Positions 48,818 through 58,679 are shown, counted from the stretch's first letter. The stretch is 64,000 nucleotides of DNA from Pinisolibacter aquiterrae (GCF_019160155.1 NZ_JAFNIH010000018.1:62001-126000); one strand, 5' to 3'. Notes: generated by a model not told the origin, from the sequence alone. Numbers and translations: made by a program.

Positions 48818-49531
48818 ATGGCACTGCGCATTCTGGGGTTCGACGCCGACGACACGCTCTGGCACAACGAGACGATCTTCCAGCTCTCGCATCAGCGCTT
48901 CGCCGATCTCCTCGGCGCGCATGCGGCGCCCGATCATCTCGTGGAGCGGCTGGAGGCGACCGAGCGGCGCAACCTCAAGCTCTACGGATACGGCATCAAG
49001 GGCTTCACCCTGTCGATGATCGAGACGGCGCTGGCGGTCGGCGACGCGGCGCTGCCGCCCTCGGTGATCGCCGAGCTTCTGGCGATCGGGCGCGACATGC
49101 TGGAACATCCGGTCGAGCCGCTGCCGGGGGTGGTGGAGACGCTCGAGGGGCTGCGCTCCGCCGGCCACCGACTGGTGCTGATCACCAAGGGCGATCTGCT
49201 CGACCAGGAGCAGAAGATCGCGCGGTCGGGGCTCGCGGAGGCGTTCGACGCGATCGAGATCGTCTCGGAGAAGTCGGCGGCGACCTATGCGCGGATCTTC
49301 GGGCGCTTCGGCGCGGGCGAAGGCGAGGCGGTGATGGTCGGCAATTCCGCCGCCTCCGACATCCTGCCGGCGCTGCAGGCGGGCTATTGGGGCCTGCACA
49401 TTCCCTATCACGTCACCTGGACCCACGAGCTGGCCGAGGTCCCCGACGACGCGCCGCGGTTCCGCCGGCTCGCGCGGATCGAGGACGTGCCCGAGGCGAT
49501 CGCCGGGATCGCCGGGGCGGCGGTCCGATGA
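48818..49531 (+). CDS. HAD-superfamily hydrolase
   Basis: 237 aa. HAD motifs: I, FDADDTLWHNE; II, LVLITKGDLLDQEQK; III lysine in EIVSEKSAATYARIF; IV in VMVGNSAASDILPALQAG, where the acidic pair of motif IV is reduced to one Asp. The DADDTLWHNE form belongs to a YjjG-like subgroup of phosphatases with unknown natural substrate. ATG at 48818 follows GAGGAC. Overlaps the LysR gene by 4 bp (ATGA), so the two are co-translated. Confidence 0.87.
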   Translation: MALRILGFDADDTLWHNETIFQLSHQRFADLLGAHAAPDHLVERLEATERRNLKLYGYGIKGFTLSMIETALAVGDAALPPSVIAELLAIGRDMLEHPVEPLPGVVETLEGLRSAGHRLVLITKGDLLDQEQKIARSGLAEAFDAIEIVSEKSAATYARIFGRFGAGEGEAVMVGNSAASDILPALQAGYWGLHIPYHVTWTHELAEVPDDAPRFRRLARIEDVPEAIAGIAGAAVR

Positions 49532-50430
49532 TCGACAAGCTCGAATATCTCATCGCTCTGGCGCGCGAGAAGCATTTCGGGCGGGCGGCGGAGGCGTGTC
49601 ACGTGTCGCAGCCGACGCTCTCCTCGGCGATCCGGCAGCTCGAGGACGCGCTCGGGGCACCGCTGGTGGAGCGCGGGTCGCGCTTCATCGGCTTCACGGC
49701 GGAGGGCGAGAAGGCGCTCGACTGGGCGCGACGGATCGTCGGCGACCACCGCGCCATGCGCGACGACGTCGCCTCGATGCGGCGCGGGCTCACCGGCCAT
49801 CTGAGGCTCGCGGTCATTCCGACTGCGCTGCCGATGGTCTCGCGGCTCACCACCGCCTTCTCCGAGCGCTGGCCGGACGTGAAGCTCTCGATCTTCTCGC
49901 GCAATTCCGCCGAGGCGCTGCGGCTCCTCGAGAACCTCGAGATCGACGCCTGCCTCACCTATCTCGACAACGAACCGCTCGGAAAGGTCGCCGCGACCCC
50001 GCTCTATCGCGAGCGCTATCATCTCGTCACCGGCGGCGACGGACCCTTCGCGGGGCGCGAGACGATCACCTGGGCCGAGGTCGGGCGGATCCCGCTCTGC
50101 CTGCTCACGCCGGACATGCAGAACCGGCGCATCATCGATCACCTCTTCGCCGAGGTCGGGCTGACGGCGGAGGCCAAGCTCGAATCGAATTCGATCATGG
50201 TGCTCGCCGCCCATGTGCGGACCGGGCGCTGGTCGAGCGTGATGCCGCGCATCCTCGCCGAGGCGCTCGGGCTCCATGCGCCGTCGATCGCCGTCATCCC
50301 GATCGTCGAGCCCGAGGAATTCCACACCATCGGCCTCGTCACCACGGCGCGCGACCTGCGACCGCCGCTGATCGAGGCGCTGACGGCGGAGGCGCGCCGG
50401 CTCGCGCCCTCGCTCGGCGATGCCGCCTGA
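49528..50430 (+). CDS. fdsR: LysR-family regulator, likely of the fds operon
   Basis: 300 aa: N-terminal winged HTH (KLEYLIALAREKHFGRAAEACHVSQPTLSSAIRQLEDALG, in pieces) and a two-lobed effector domain. It sits immediately upstream of and codirectional with fdsGBAD, as the FdsR regulator does in other fds loci, with 166 bp between. That gap contains a perfect LysR-type T-N11-A dyad at 50492-50512. Probably senses formate or a related acid and activates formate dehydrogenase; in Cupriavidus FdsR responds to formate. Role inferred from position. Confidence 0.83.
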   Translation: MIDKLEYLIALAREKHFGRAAEACHVSQPTLSSAIRQLEDALGAPLVERGSRFIGFTAEGEKALDWARRIVGDHRAMRDDVASMRRGLTGHLRLAVIPTALPMVSRLTTAFSERWPDVKLSIFSRNSAEALRLLENLEIDACLTYLDNEPLGKVAATPLYRERYHLVTGGDGPFAGRETITWAEVGRIPLCLLTPDMQNRRIIDHLFAEVGLTAEAKLESNSIMVLAAHVRTGRWSSVMPRILAEALGLHAPSIAVIPIVEPEEFHTIGLVTTARDLRPPLIEALTAEARRLAPSLGDAA

Positions 50431-50491
50431 AGGCCGCGAGCCGCCGCGAAGCGAATTGTTCGATAGTTCATCTCATATTGATGCGGCGCAA

Positions 50492-50512
50492 TCGATTTGG
50501 AATTTCTATCGA
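50492..50512. promoter_or_regulatory. LysR-type T-N11-A box in the fds promoter region
   Basis: TCGAT-N11-ATCGA, a five-base inverted repeat with exactly the LysR consensus spacing, centred 95 bp before the fdsG start. It stands in an AT-rich stretch (50450-50590) that is probably the fds promoter; the -35/-10 is not assigned. Confidence 0.6.
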
Positions 50513-50596
50513 CCGACGGAACATCATTATTGAATACCGAACGCTCTTCGGGCTCGATGCGGCCGATTTAAACCGATTGGAGCCGTTAGAGGAGCC

Positions 50597-51070
50597 ATGG
50601 CAGCCCCCTCCCCCTGGGACGCGACGCGCGCCCGCGAGATCATCGACGCCCATCTCGAGCTGGAAGGTCCGGCCTTGCCGATCCTGCATGCGCTCCAGGA
50701 GACCTTCGGCCATGTCCCGCGCGAGGCGGTGCCGATGGTGGCGAGCGCGCTCAACGTCAGCCGTGCAGAGATGCACGGGATCGTCACCTTCTACCACGAC
50801 TTCCGTGAGGAACCGGCCGGCGAGCACGTCGTCAAGGTGTGCCGCGCCGAGAGCTGCCAGTCGCGCGGCGGGCGCGAGATCGGCGACCGCATCGCCGCCC
50901 TGCTCGGGCTGAAGTGGTACGAGACCTCGGCCGACGGACGGGTGACGCTCGAACCCGTCTATTGCCTGGGCCTGTGCACCATGGGTCCCAACGCCATGGT
51001 CGACGGCAAGCCGGTCGCCCGGATCGACAAGGTCGGCGCCGCGCGCCTGGTCGAGGAGGTGACGCGATGA
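50597..51070 (+). CDS. fdsG: NAD-dependent formate dehydrogenase gamma subunit (NuoE-like)
   Basis: 157-aa 2Fe-2S subunit of the soluble FdsABG formate dehydrogenase, homologous to NuoE. Cluster ligands Cys82 and Cys87 (VCRAESCQSRGG) and Cys123 and Cys127 (YCLGLCTMGPN). HALQETFGHVPREAV and HGIVTFYHDF are family segments. It ends in a 4-bp overlap with fdsB. First gene of the operon; ATG follows GAGGAG. Confidence 0.95.
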   Translation: MAAPSPWDATRAREIIDAHLELEGPALPILHALQETFGHVPREAVPMVASALNVSRAEMHGIVTFYHDFREEPAGEHVVKVCRAESCQSRGGREIGDRIAALLGLKWYETSADGRVTLEPVYCLGLCTMGPNAMVDGKPVARIDKVGAARLVEEVTR

Positions 51071-52620
51071 GCCGGATCTTCGTTCCGAAGGACGTCGCGG
51101 CGCTGGCGCTCGGGGCCGACGCGGTCGCGGCGGCGATCGCCGAGGAGGCGGCGAAGCGCGGCCTCGCGATCGAGATCGTGCGCAACGGTTCGCGCGGCGC
51201 CTTCTTCCTCGAGCCGCTGGTCGAGGTGGAAACGCCGTTCGGCCGTGTCGGCTATCGCGAGATCGTGGCCGACGACGTCGCCTCGCTGTTCGAAGCCGAT
51301 TTCCTCTCCGGCGGCGATCATCCGACCTGCATCGGCAAGACCGACGACTTCCCGTGGTTCGCCGGCCAGACGCGGCTGACCTTCGCGCGCTGCGGCATCG
51401 TCGATCCGCTGAGCCTCGACGACTACGCGGCCCTCGGCGGCTGGAAGGGCCTGAAGCGGGCGCTGGCGCTGGGTGAGATCGGCACGCTCGAGGAGGTCTC
51501 GCTGTCGGGCCTGCGCGGGCGCGGCGGCGCGGGCTTCCCGACCGGGGTCAAGTGGAAGACGGTCGCCATGGCCAAGGCGGACCGCAAATACGTCATCTGC
51601 AACGCCGACGAGGGCGACAGCGGCACCTTCGCCGACCGGATGATCATGGAGGGCGACCCGTTCTGCCTGATCGAGGGCATGGTGATCTGTGGACTCGCCG
51701 TCGGCGCCACCAAGGGCTTCGTCTATTCGCGCTCGGAATATCCGCACGCCAACGCCACCTTCGCCCGCGCCATCGAGATCGCGCGCGCGGCGGGTCATCT
51801 CGGGCCGAACATCGACGGCTCTGGCCGGGCGTTCGAACTCGAGCTGCGCGTCGGCGCCGGGGCCTACGTCTGCGGCGAAGAGACCGCGTTGATGGAGAGC
51901 CTCGAGGGCAAGCGCGGCATCGTGCGCGCCAAGCCGCCGCTGCCGGCGATCGCCGGTCTCTTCGGCAAGCCGACGGTGGTCAACAACTTGCTCTCGCTCG
52001 CCACGATCCCGTTCATTCTCGCCGAAGGAGCGCAAGCCTATGCCGACTTCGGCGCGGGCCGATCGCGCGGGACCATGCCGATCCAGATCGCCGGCAACGT
52101 GAGATACGGCGGGCTCTGGGAGACCGCGTTCGGCGTGACGCTCGGCGAGATCGTCGAGACGATCGGCGGCGGCACGGCGACGGGCCGGCCGGTCAAGGCG
52201 GTGCAGTGCGGCGGGCCGCTCGGCGCTTATTTCCCCGTCTCGCTCTTCGACACGCCCTACGACTACGAGGCCTTCACGGCGGCGGGCGGGCTGATCGGCC
52301 ACGGTGGCATCGTCGTCTTCGACGACACCGCCGACATGGCCGAGATGGCGCATTTCGCCTTCGAATTCGGGGCGATCGAGAGCTGCGGCAAGTGCACCCC
52401 GTGCCGGATCGGCGCGGTGCGCGGCCGCGAGGTGATGGAGAAGGTGCTCGAGGGGCGGGGCGGGGCGGCCGATCTGACGCTGCTCGAGGATCTCTGCGAG
52501 ACGATGAAGTTCGGCTCGCTGTGCGCGCTCGGCGGGTTCATCCCCTATCCGGTGACCTCCGCCATGACCCACTTCCCCGACGACTTCCGCCGCGCGGGCC
52601 TGCCCGCCGCCGCCGAGTGA
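51067..52620 (+). CDS. fdsB: NAD-dependent formate dehydrogenase beta subunit (NuoF-like)
   Basis: 517-aa diaphorase subunit that binds FMN and NAD and delivers electrons from formate to NAD. An N-terminal thioredoxin-like part (1-110) precedes the NuoF core. GLRGRGGAGFPTGVKWK is the NADH/FMN loop, CNADEGDSGTFADR and GAYVCGEETALMESLEG continue the site, and SCGKCTPCRIG with a later Cys binds the 4Fe-4S cluster. Overlaps fdsG by 4 bp and is 8 bp from fdsA. Confidence 0.96.
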   Translation: MSRIFVPKDVAALALGADAVAAAIAEEAAKRGLAIEIVRNGSRGAFFLEPLVEVETPFGRVGYREIVADDVASLFEADFLSGGDHPTCIGKTDDFPWFAGQTRLTFARCGIVDPLSLDDYAALGGWKGLKRALALGEIGTLEEVSLSGLRGRGGAGFPTGVKWKTVAMAKADRKYVICNADEGDSGTFADRMIMEGDPFCLIEGMVICGLAVGATKGFVYSRSEYPHANATFARAIEIARAAGHLGPNIDGSGRAFELELRVGAGAYVCGEETALMESLEGKRGIVRAKPPLPAIAGLFGKPTVVNNLLSLATIPFILAEGAQAYADFGAGRSRGTMPIQIAGNVRYGGLWETAFGVTLGEIVETIGGGTATGRPVKAVQCGGPLGAYFPVSLFDTPYDYEAFTAAGGLIGHGGIVVFDDTADMAEMAHFAFEFGAIESCGKCTPCRIGAVRGREVMEKVLEGRGGAADLTLLEDLCETMKFGSLCALGGFIPYPVTSAMTHFPDDFRRAGLPAAAE

Positions 52621-52628
52621 GGACGCCC

Positions 52629-55466
52629 ATGTCGCTCGTTCCCGAAACCGACTTCGGTACGCCCGCCTCGAAATCCGAGAAGATGGTGAGCCTCACCATC
52701 GACGGGAAGCGCGTCAGCGTGCCCGAGGGCACCTCGATCATGCGCGCGGCGATGGAAATCGGCACCGAGATCCCCAAGCTCTGCGCCACCGACATGCTCG
52801 ACGCCTTCGGCTCGTGCCGGATGTGTCTGGTCGAGATCGAGGGGCGCAACGGCACGCCATCCTCCTGCACCACGCCGGTGCACGAGGGGATCGTCGTCCA
52901 TACCCAGACCGAACGGCTGAAGAAGCTGCGCCGGGGGGTGATGGAACTCTACATCTCCGACCATCCGCTCGACTGCCTCACCTGCGCGGCCAACGGCGAC
53001 TGCGAGTTGCAGACCCAGGCCGGCAAGGTGGGCCTGCGCGACGTGCGCTACGGCAAGACGAGCGAGATCGAGACCCATCTGGCTCTGGCCAAGGACGAGT
53101 CGAACCCCTATTTCACCTTCGACAGCTCGAAATGCATCGTCTGTTCGCGCTGCGTCCGGGCCTGCGCCGAAGTGCAGGGCACCTTCGCGCTGACGATCTC
53201 GGGCCGCGGCTTCGAGAGCCGGGTCTCGCCGGGGATGAACGAGACGTTCCTCGGGTCGGAATGCGTCTCCTGCGGCGCCTGCGTCCAGGCCTGCCCGACG
53301 GCGACGCTGTCGGAGAAGAGCCTGATTGCGATCGGCCAGCCGGAACATTCCGTCGTCACCACCTGCGCCTATTGCGGGGTCGGCTGCACCTTCAAGGCGG
53401 AGATGCGCGGCGAGGAGGTCGTCCGCATGGTGCCGTGGAAGGACGGCGAGGCCAATCGCGGCCATTCCTGCGTCAAGGGGCGCTTCGCCTGGGGCTATGC
53501 CACCCATCGCGAGCGCATCACCAAGCCGATGATCCGCGCCAAGATCACCGATCCCTGGCGTGAGGTCACCTGGCGCGAGGCGATCGAGCATACCGCGTCC
53601 GAATTCCGCCGGATCCAGGCGAAGGCGGGGCGGCGGTCGATCGGCGGCATCACCTCCTCGCGCTGCACCAACGAGGAGACCTTCCTCGTCCAGAAGCTGA
53701 TCCGCGCCGGCTTCGGCAACAACAACGTCGACACCTGCGCCCGGGTCTGCCATTCACCGACCGGCTACGGGCTGAAGGTCGCCTTCGGCACCTCGGCCGG
53801 CACGCAGAACTTCGATTCGGTCGAGGACAGCGACGTCGTCGTGGTCATCGGCGCCAATCCGACCGACGGCCATCCGGTCTTCGGCTCGCGCCTCAAGAAG
53901 CGGCTGCGCCAGGGCGCGAAGCTGATCGTCATCGATCCGCGCCGGATCGATCTGGTGAAGAGCCCGCATGTCGAGGCCGCCCATCATCTGGCGCTCCGGC
54001 CCGGCACCAACGTCGCCGTGCTGACCTCGCTCGCCCATGTGATCGTGACCGAGGGGCTCGTCGACGAGGCCTTCGTGCGCGAGCGCTGCGACTGGGAAGA
54101 CTTCTCCCATTGGGCCGAATTCGTCGCCGACCCGCGCCACGCGCCGGAGGCGGTCGAGGCGATCTCGGGCGTTCCGGCCAGCGAGATCCGCGCGGCGGCG
54201 CGGCTCTACGCGACCGGCGGGCGCGGCGCGATCTATTACGGCCTCGGCGTCACCGAGCACAGCCAGGGCACCACTTCGGTGATGGCGATCGCCAATCTCG
54301 CCATGGCGACCGGCAACATCGGGCGGCCGGGCGTCGGCGTGAATCCGTTGCGCGGCCAGAACAACGTGCAAGGGTCCTGCGACATGGGCTCGTTCCCGCA
54401 CGAGTTCTCCGGCTATCGGCACGTCTCCGACGACGCGACCCGCTCGCTCTTCGAGGAGCTCTGGGGCGTCAGCCTCGACGCCGAGCCGGGGCTTCGCATC
54501 CCCAACATGTTCGACGCGGCGATCGAGGGCTCGTTCCTCGGGCTCTACGTCCAGGGCGAGGACATTCTCCAGTCCGACCCCAACACGAAACACGTCGCCG
54601 CCGCGCTCTCGGCGATGGAATGCGTGGTGGTCCAGGATCTCTTCCTCAACGAGACCGCCAATTACGCCCATGTGTTCCTGCCGGGCGCGACCTTCCTCGA
54701 GAAGGACGGCACCTTCACCAACGCCGAGCGGCGCATCCAGCGGGTGCGCAAGGTGATGACGCCGAAATCGGGCAAGGCGGACTGGGAGATCACCGTCGAC
54801 CTCGCCCGGGCGCTGGGCCTCGAGTGGGCCTATGCCCATCCGAGCGAGATCATGGACGAAATCGCCCGGGCGACGCCGACCTTCGCCGGTGTCTCCTACG
54901 CGCGGCTCGAACGCGAGAGCCTGCAATGGCCGGTCAATGCCGCCCATCCCGAGGGATCGCCGATCATGCATGTCGAGGGCTTCGTGCGCGGCACCGGCAA
55001 GTTCATGCTGACGGAATACGTCGCGACGACCGAGAAGGTGGGGCCGCGCTTCCCGCTCCTGCTCACCACGGGCCGCATCCTCTCCCAGTACAACGTCGGC
55101 GCCCAGACCCGGCGCACCGACAACGTCGTCTGGCATGCCGAGGACGTGCTCGAGATCCATCCGCAGGACGCGGAGGATCGCGGCATCCGCGACGGCGATT
55201 TCGTCAAGGTGGCGAGCCGGGCCGGCGAGACGGCGCTGAAGGCGGTGATCACCGATCGCGTGGCGCCGGGGGTGGTCTACACGACCTTCCACCACCCCGC
55301 GACCCAGGCCAACGTGGTGACCACCGAGAACTCCGACTGGGCCACCAACTGCCCGGAATACAAGGTCACCGCCGTGCAGGTCTCGCCCTCCAACGGGCCG
55401 ACCGCGTGGCAGGAGGACTACGACAGACAGGCCCGCGACGCGCGGCGCATCGCGGCGGCGGAGTGA
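52629..55466 (+). CDS. fdsA: NAD-dependent formate dehydrogenase alpha (catalytic) subunit
   Basis: 945-aa molybdenum bis-MGD subunit that oxidises formate to CO2 in the cytoplasm. N-terminal NuoG-like part: 2Fe-2S (Cys52, 63, 66, 80), His112/Cys116/119/125 cluster, two ferredoxin clusters (Cys169-179 and Cys212-222). Next comes the 4Fe-4S of the formate dehydrogenase core (Cys246, 249, 253, 281). The Mo ligand is Cys374 in ARVCHSPTGYG, encoded TGC, so this is a cysteine and not a selenocysteine enzyme. No Tat signal. Needs MGD from MobA/MobB and a FdhD-type sulfurtransferase (FdsC), which is not in this operon. Confidence 0.97.
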   Translation: MSLVPETDFGTPASKSEKMVSLTIDGKRVSVPEGTSIMRAAMEIGTEIPKLCATDMLDAFGSCRMCLVEIEGRNGTPSSCTTPVHEGIVVHTQTERLKKLRRGVMELYISDHPLDCLTCAANGDCELQTQAGKVGLRDVRYGKTSEIETHLALAKDESNPYFTFDSSKCIVCSRCVRACAEVQGTFALTISGRGFESRVSPGMNETFLGSECVSCGACVQACPTATLSEKSLIAIGQPEHSVVTTCAYCGVGCTFKAEMRGEEVVRMVPWKDGEANRGHSCVKGRFAWGYATHRERITKPMIRAKITDPWREVTWREAIEHTASEFRRIQAKAGRRSIGGITSSRCTNEETFLVQKLIRAGFGNNNVDTCARVCHSPTGYGLKVAFGTSAGTQNFDSVEDSDVVVVIGANPTDGHPVFGSRLKKRLRQGAKLIVIDPRRIDLVKSPHVEAAHHLALRPGTNVAVLTSLAHVIVTEGLVDEAFVRERCDWEDFSHWAEFVADPRHAPEAVEAISGVPASEIRAAARLYATGGRGAIYYGLGVTEHSQGTTSVMAIANLAMATGNIGRPGVGVNPLRGQNNVQGSCDMGSFPHEFSGYRHVSDDATRSLFEELWGVSLDAEPGLRIPNMFDAAIEGSFLGLYVQGEDILQSDPNTKHVAAALSAMECVVVQDLFLNETANYAHVFLPGATFLEKDGTFTNAERRIQRVRKVMTPKSGKADWEITVDLARALGLEWAYAHPSEIMDEIARATPTFAGVSYARLERESLQWPVNAAHPEGSPIMHVEGFVRGTGKFMLTEYVATTEKVGPRFPLLLTTGRILSQYNVGAQTRRTDNVVWHAEDVLEIHPQDAEDRGIRDGDFVKVASRAGETALKAVITDRVAPGVVYTTFHHPATQANVVTTENSDWATNCPEYKVTAVQVSPSNGPTAWQEDYDRQARDARRIAAAE

Positions 55467-55471
55467 GGACC

Positions 55472-55678
55472 ATGGACGCGAACCGGCTGGTGACCATGGC
55501 CAATCAGATCGCCCAGTTCTTCGCGAGCCAGGGGGCGGGCGCCGAGGCGGCGATCGCCGACCACATCGCCAAGAACTGGGATCCGCGCATGCGCGCGGCG
55601 ATCCTCGCGCATGTGGCGGCCGGCGGCGCGGGCTTGAGCGACGTCGCCAAGACCGCGCTCGGACGACTTTCCGCCTGA
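55472..55678 (+). CDS. fdsD: Formate dehydrogenase delta subunit
   Basis: 68-aa small subunit found only with Fds-type enzymes; it assists assembly. RLVTMANQIAQFFASQG and DHIAKNWDPRMRAAILAHV are its characteristic segments. Five bp after fdsA. The usual fdsC gene between fdsA and fdsD is missing, so this operon reads fdsGBA-D. Confidence 0.92.
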   Translation: MDANRLVTMANQIAQFFASQGAGAEAAIADHIAKNWDPRMRAAILAHVAAGGAGLSDVAKTALGRLSA

Positions 55679-55694
55679 GGGCGAAACCGAAACC

Positions 55695-55719
55695 CCCGTG
55701 GACGCACGGCGCCCACGGG
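55695..55719 (+). terminator. Weak hairpin after fdsD
   Basis: CCCGTGG / CCACGGG arms around an 11-nt loop, 16 bp after the fdsD stop; no T-tract. May partly end fds transcription before the carrier gene. Confidence 0.35.
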
Positions 55720-55810
55720 AAGAGCCGGGGGGGCCCGGCCGAGACCGGCGCCGCATCGCGCGCCACAAAAAAAGCGCCATCGAGTTCATCGACGGCCAGG
55801 GGGGAATGAC

Positions 55811-57481
55811 ATGACCAGCATGGACAGCGTGGGCCGCAACGCGGCCCCGGCGGGAGCGTTCGCGTTCCTCGACCGTTCCCACACGATCGCCGAGCCCGGC
55901 TTCAATCGATGGCTGGTGCCGCCCGCGGCGCTGGCGATCCATCTCTGCATCGGCATGGCCTACGGCTTCTCGGTGTTCTGGCTGCCCCTGTCGCGCGCCA
56001 TCGGCATCACCGCGCCGGTCGCCTGTCCGGCCGACATGGGCCTCGTCGGCGAACTCTTCACCACCACCTGCGACTGGAAGATCTCCAGCCTCGGCTGGAT
56101 GTACACGCTGTTCTTCGTCTTCCTCGGGTCGTCGGCGGCGATCTGGGGCGGCTGGCTCGAGAAGGCTGGTCCGCGCAAGGCCGGCGTCGTCGCCTCGCTG
56201 TGCTGGGGCGGCGGCTTCTTCATCTCCGCGCTCGGCGTCCACTTCCACCAGCTGTGGATGATGTGGCTCGGCTCGGGCGTGCTCGGCGGCATCGGTCTCG
56301 GCCTCGGCTACATCTCGCCGGTGTCGACGCTGATCAAATGGTTCCCCGACCGGCGCGGCATGGCCACCGGCATGGCGATCATGGGCTTCGGCGGCGGCGC
56401 GATGATCGGCGCCCCGCTCGCCGACATGCTGATGAAGATCTTCGCCACCCCGACCTCGGTCGGCGTCTGGCAGACCTTCATCGTTCTCGGCCTGATCTAT
56501 TTCGTCTTCATGATCGGCGGCGCGCTCGGCTACCGAGTGCCGCGCGACGGCTGGAAGCCCGCCGGCTGGACCCCGCCGGCGGCCTCCACCAACGCCTTGA
56601 TCACCTCCAAGCACGTCCATCTCGACGTGGCGTGGAAGACGCCGCAGTTCTGGCTGGTGTGGTGGGTGCTCTGCCTCAACGTGACCGCCGGCATCGGCAT
56701 TCTCGGCATGGCCTCGCCGCTGTTGCAGGAAGTGTTCGGCGGCAAGCTGATCGGCATCCAGGCGACCTTCTCCGAGCTCACCGCCGCGCAGAAGGGCCAG
56801 ATCGCCGCGGTGGCGGCCGGCTTCACCGGCCTCCTGTCGCTCTTCAACATCGGCGGGCGGTTCTTCTGGGCCTCGCTCTCCGACAAGATCGGCCGCAAGA
56901 CGACCTATTTCGTCTTCTTCCTGCTCGGCCTCGCGCTCTATGCCTCGATCCCGTCACTGGCCGGCACCGGGTCGCTCGCCCTCTTCGTGCTCGCCTTCTG
57001 CGTCATCCTGTCGATGTACGGCGGCGGCTTCGCGACGGTTCCGGCCTATCTCGCCGACATGTTCGGCACCAAGATGGTCGGCGCCATCCACGGCCGGCTC
57101 CTCACCGCCTGGTCGGCGGCGGGCATCTTCGGCCCGGGCATCGTCAACTACATCCGCGAATATCAGCTCGCCCACGGCGTGGCCCGGGCCGACGTCTATT
57201 CGATCACGATGTACATCCTCGCCGGCCTGCTGCTCGTCGGCGCGCTCTGCAACTGGCTGGTCAAGCCGGTCGCCGAGAAGCACCACATGAGCGAGGAGGA
57301 AGCGGCCGAGGAGAAGAAGGCCGCCGACGACACCCACCAGCACTTCGTCTCCGACGTCACGGCGCTCGGCGGCGAGGTGGTCCATTCCTGGAAGGTGTTC
57401 GCGGCCTGGGCGATCGTCTGGATCCCGCTCGCCTGGGGCATCTGGATCACGCTCTCCAAGGCGCTGGTACTGTTCCGCTGA
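55811..57481 (+). CDS. MFS transporter of the oxalate/formate antiporter (OFA) family
   Basis: 556 aa with twelve main transmembrane segments and an extra hydrophobic stretch at the C-terminus (about 530-550) after a charged loop ([14 protein letters not shown]). [30 protein letters not shown] (pieces) is the OxlT-type first helix; long periplasmic loop 1 includes [44 protein letters not shown] and [21 protein letters not shown] (pieces) are OFA hallmarks. Its place 132 bp after fdsD and before purU suggests uptake of formate, oxalate or a similar small acid. Substrate is inferred. Confidence 0.88.
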   Translation: MTSMDSVGRNAAPAGAFAFLDRSHTIAEPGFNRWLVPPAALAIHLCIGMAYGFSVFWLPLSRAIGITAPVACPADMGLVGELFTTTCDWKISSLGWMYTLFFVFLGSSAAIWGGWLEKAGPRKAGVVASLCWGGGFFISALGVHFHQLWMMWLGSGVLGGIGLGLGYISPVSTLIKWFPDRRGMATGMAIMGFGGGAMIGAPLADMLMKIFATPTSVGVWQTFIVLGLIYFVFMIGGALGYRVPRDGWKPAGWTPPAASTNALITSKHVHLDVAWKTPQFWLVWWVLCLNVTAGIGILGMASPLLQEVFGGKLIGIQATFSELTAAQKGQIAAVAAGFTGLLSLFNIGGRFFWASLSDKIGRKTTYFVFFLLGLALYASIPSLAGTGSLALFVLAFCVILSMYGGGFATVPAYLADMFGTKMVGAIHGRLLTAWSAAGIFGPGIVNYIREYQLAHGVARADVYSITMYILAGLLLVGALCNWLVKPVAEKHHMSEEEAAEEKKAADDTHQHFVSDVTALGGEVVHSWKVFAAWAIVWIPLAWGIWITLSKALVLFR

Positions 57482-57731
57482 GGACGGCACCCCGTCACGG
57501 CGAGACGAAGCGAGAAGGCGTCGGCGCGAACCGGCGCCTTCATCCCTCCGGGCCGATCGCGCCGGTTCGAGGTGCCGGGATGCGCCCGCTCACCGGCGGC
57601 GGGCGGCGCGGCGCACTGGACCTCGGCGGCGGATTGGTTCATTAGGAGAGGCGCCGGGGTGGCCGGGACGATCGGACCGGACGACGAACCCTCGCTTCCG
57701 CCTCCGAGCCCCCATCGAGAACCCCGTCCTC

Positions 57732-58589
57732 ATGCCGCTCCATTCCTATGTTCTCGCCCTCTCCTGCCGCAACCGCGCCGGGATCGTCGCCGCCGTGTCG
57801 ATGCATCTGTTCGAGATGGGCGCCAACATCTCCGACGCGCAGCAGTTCGACGACACGCTGTCGGGCCAGTTCTTCATGCGGGTGGTGTTCGAGGTCTCCG
57901 GTCTCTCGGTCGAGACGCTGCAGACGAGTTTCGCCGAGATCGTCGAGCGCTTCGGGATGGAGCTCAGGATCCGCGACCGCGCCGAGCCGCGCAAGGTGAT
58001 GATCCTGGTCTCCAAATTCGACCACTGTCTGGTCGATCTGCTCTATCGCCGCCGCATCGGCGAACTGGCGATGGACGTCACCGCGGTGGTCGCCAACCAT
58101 CCGCGCGAGACCTATGCCCATGTCGAGTTCACCGACACCTCGTTCCACTACCTGCCGGCCAACAAGGCCGACAAGGCGGCGCAGGAGGGCAAGATCCTGC
58201 AGCTGATCGAGACCACCGGCACCGAGATCGTGGTGCTCGCCCGCTACATGCAGATCCTCAGCCACGATTTCGCGGCGGCGCTCCAGGGCCGCTGCATCAA
58301 CATCCACCACTCGTTCCTGCCCGGCTTCAAGGGCGCCAAGCCCTATCATCAGGCGCACGAGCGCGGCGTGAAGATCATCGGCGCCACCGCCCATTTCGTC
58401 ACGCCCGACCTCGACGAGGGGCCGATCATCGAGCAGGACGTCGAGCACATCTCGCATCACGACACGCCCGACACGCTGGTCCGCAAGGGCCGCGACATCG
58501 AGCGGCGGGTCCTGGCGCGGGCGCTGTCGCATCTGCTCGAGGACCGGGTGCTGCTCAACGGTCACCGCACCGTGGTGTTCAAGGACTGA
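57732..58589 (+). CDS. purU: Formyltetrahydrofolate deformylase
   Basis: 285 aa: an N-terminal ACT domain (about 1-85, [26 protein letters not shown] in pieces) and a formyltransferase-like catalytic domain ([69 protein letters not shown]). The Asn-His-Asp catalytic set appears as N/H of INIHHSFLP and D of DLDEGP. It hydrolyses 10-formyl-THF to THF plus formate, linking folate C1 units to the adjacent formate dehydrogenase. A repeat element and a terminator follow. Confidence 0.95.
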   Translation: MPLHSYVLALSCRNRAGIVAAVSMHLFEMGANISDAQQFDDTLSGQFFMRVVFEVSGLSVETLQTSFAEIVERFGMELRIRDRAEPRKVMILVSKFDHCLVDLLYRRRIGELAMDVTAVVANHPRETYAHVEFTDTSFHYLPANKADKAAQEGKILQLIETTGTEIVVLARYMQILSHDFAAALQGRCINIHHSFLPGFKGAKPYHQAHERGVKIIGATAHFVTPDLDEGPIIEQDVEHISHHDTPDTLVRKGRDIERRVLARALSHLLEDRVLLNGHRTVVFKD

Positions 58590-58599
58590 GGACCGGAAT

Positions 58600-58679
58600 C
58601 GTAGGGTGCAATAGCGCGAGCGTATTGCACCATGAGGCAGACTCGGCGGGTGCAATACGCTTCGCCATTGCACCCTACG
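58600..58679. repeat. Paired-palindrome intergenic repeat, copy B
   Basis: Left hairpin GGTGCAATA...TATTGCACC (58605-58631) and right hairpin GGTGCAAT...ATTGCACC (58649-58674) inside outer arms CGTAGGGTGCAAT...ATTGCACCCTACG. Same design as 5933-6036, with a shorter 17-nt centre. It directly follows purU, as copy A follows fghA. Confidence 0.75.

Noticed and set aside
53748-53756. Selenocysteine at the formate dehydrogenase active site.
   Set aside because: The codon in VCHSP is TGC (cysteine); there is no in-frame TGA.
57482-57731. Small open frames in the 250 bp between the MFS carrier and purU.
   Set aside because: They have random GC-rich composition, no ribosome sites and no family pattern.
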